Shown here: one piece after another, positions 63,076 through 64,000 of the stretch
Layout of the letters: each line of letters starts with the position of its first letter
Numbering within the stretch: position 1 is the first letter of the stretch
Assembly: GCF_003390325.1 (NCBI RefSeq)
Contig: NZ_QUOK01000014.1
Span: 1 to 64,000, forward strand
Direction: 5' to 3'
Length of the DNA: 64,000 nucleotides
From: Rhodohalobacter sp. SW132
GTDB lineage: Bacteria > Bacteroidota > Rhodothermia > Balneolales > Balneolaceae
Made by a program: the position numbers and the translations under genes
The notes under the pieces: generated by a model
Databases searched by the model: none
The model's input: the letters and a program-made list of their open reading frames with translations, nothing else
What the model was told of the DNA's origin: nothing

Positions 63076-64000
63076 ATGCTAAAAACGCTTTGGGATAAAC
63101 TCCGTGACTTTCGTAACAGAATTGCCAGAAAGGCTGTCAGAGACCGGCTTCTGTCGCCTTCCTGGTTTGGTTACAAATGGGTTGAAAAAGAGTCTGTCCA
63201 TGATTATCTGGGCCGGACGAAGCACGTTAAAAAGGATGAAGTCTATGAAACAGTCCACAAGACAGAAACAGTAAAAAATCCGCTGCCCCGAAATATTGAA
63301 AAACGAAGTGAACTCCCGGATGATCGCGGATGGTGGGGATACTCATTTTGGGATGTTCCGGCCCGTACAAGTGGTGAAACATTCTTGGCTACACTGCCTG
63401 ACTGTTGCGTGGTTCCATGTATAAACCCGGACGATGACCAATTCTGGGTTACCATTCTGAATAAAGATGAGCGGTCTCTGGAGATGGACCAAATTACGTT
63501 GCGGCCATGGAATATGGAGCTGCTTCGATCAGCAAACCCCCCGGTGGAGATTGAAAAGGCAACATGGTTTCTTGAGCGTGTTTTTCGCAACCATTCTCAC
63601 TGGATTACATCACACCTTCCCAAGCTTATTCTCCTGAAAGAGCGGGGTCAGCTTGAAAATGTTATTTTTCCGCCCCCGGAACTCAGGACAACTGTTATAG
63701 AAAGTTCTTTTGAAATACTGAATATTGACCCGGATAAATATCGTACGTTTGATTATACCCGGCCCCTTAAAGTGAAGGAGCTAACTGTAGTGGAAAAAGA
63801 CCGGTTTCGTCCTGAACTCTTACAATCGGTTCGGAATACATTTTGTGCAACACCGGGAACTCCTCACCGAAGACTTTACATTAGCAGGGCAAAAGCCAAG
63901 CGCCGGCTGCTCATCAATGAGGATGAGATCTGGCCTCTTCTTGAGAAATTGGGTTTTGAGAAAATTTTCATGGAGGATCTGAGTTTCCGCGATCAGATAA
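63076..64000 (+). CDS. Glycosyltransferase family 61 protein, truncated by window edge
   Basis: Partial gene with 308 codons before the window ends, starting at ATG 63076. The translation includes RRLYISRAKAKRRLLINEDE and WPLLEKLGFEKIFMEDLSF, the conserved C-terminal pattern of GT61 (DUF563). The HLPKLILL and NVIFPPPEL segments match the same family upstream. GT61 enzymes add xylose or related sugars to glycans. It continues the polysaccharide locus beyond the edge. GC content is higher than in the neighbouring GT4 and GT2 genes. Confidence 0.85.
   Translation, partial: MLKTLWDKLRDFRNRIARKAVRDRLLSPSWFGYKWVEKESVHDYLGRTKHVKKDEVYETVHKTETVKNPLPRNIEKRSELPDDRGWWGYSFWDVPARTSGETFLATLPDCCVVPCINPDDDQFWVTILNKDERSLEMDQITLRPWNMELLRSANPPVEIEKATWFLERVFRNHSHWITSHLPKLILLKERGQLENVIFPPPELRTTVIESSFEILNIDPDKYRTFDYTRPLKVKELTVVEKDRFRPELLQSVRNTFCATPGTPHRRLYISRAKAKRRLLINEDEIWPLLEKLGFEKIFMEDLSFRDQI

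Overview
The window looks like chromosomal DNA of a member of the Balneolota/Bacteroidota (FCB) group, most likely a Balneolales-type marine or halophilic aerobe. Two large secreted proteins end in type A C-terminal sorting domains with an 'NYPNPFNP' motif, several lipoproteins have short Cys lipoboxes, and core genes have balanced GC and weak Shine-Dalgarno signals. This placement is inference from protein features; no rRNA or tRNA gene was found.

Layout. 1-7.4 kb: housekeeping genes (DDAH-like hydrolase, DUF58 protein, phosphoribosyltransferase-HAD fusion, SDR enzyme, two-component pair, aquaporin). 7.4-14.3 kb: a heme operon in pathway-like order, hemH-hemA-hemC-hemD-hemE-hemF, giving the steps from glutamyl-tRNA to protoheme except GSA aminotransferase, porphobilinogen synthase and protoporphyrinogen oxidase. 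Its hemD reads in frame into a DUF559 nuclease gene bounded by inverted REP-like palindromes. 14.4-33 kb: NTF2-like protein, AbgT transporter, D-amino-acid aminotransferase, YCII protein, exported RraA-like protein, HAF-repeat lipoprotein, trans-sulfuration enzyme, PQQ sugar dehydrogenase, LEA-type lipoprotein, PNPOx protein, a 950-residue secreted protein and an M20 dipeptidase. 33-42 kb: panD-panC, a two-lipoyl E2 acyltransferase, an ArsR regulator, the three-gene NAD(P) transhydrogenase and, divergently, trxB. 42-54 kb: comM, an SDR enzyme, a BtuF-like protein with a DUF6580-like membrane protein, tyrA, tspO, a secreted M12B-like metalloprotease with a companion lipoprotein, proline dehydrogenase and a DUF4097 protein. 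54.5 kb to the end: a lower-GC surface polysaccharide locus (glycosyltransferases, polysaccharide deacetylase, methyltransferase, sulfotransferase) running off the right edge inside a GT61 gene.

The least expected content is repeat biology. (i) A REP-like family of G/C-rich palindromes flanks the DUF559 nuclease gene at hemD and also forms a gene-less MITE-like copy at 44.65-44.85 kb with 12-bp terminal inverted repeats and 13-bp flanking direct repeats. The layout resembles the REP/RAYT systems of proteobacteria, with a nuclease-fold protein in place of the transposase. (ii) Heptanucleotide repeat tracts start at or next to the stop codons of hemE, hemF, the trans-sulfuration gene and tyrA; the longest has 18 exact copies. 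(iii) Composite hairpin elements lie in several intergenic regions. Other oddities are a Cys-rich insertion in ferrochelatase, an exported RraA, and a BtuF-like gene lacking a usual start codon where homology begins.
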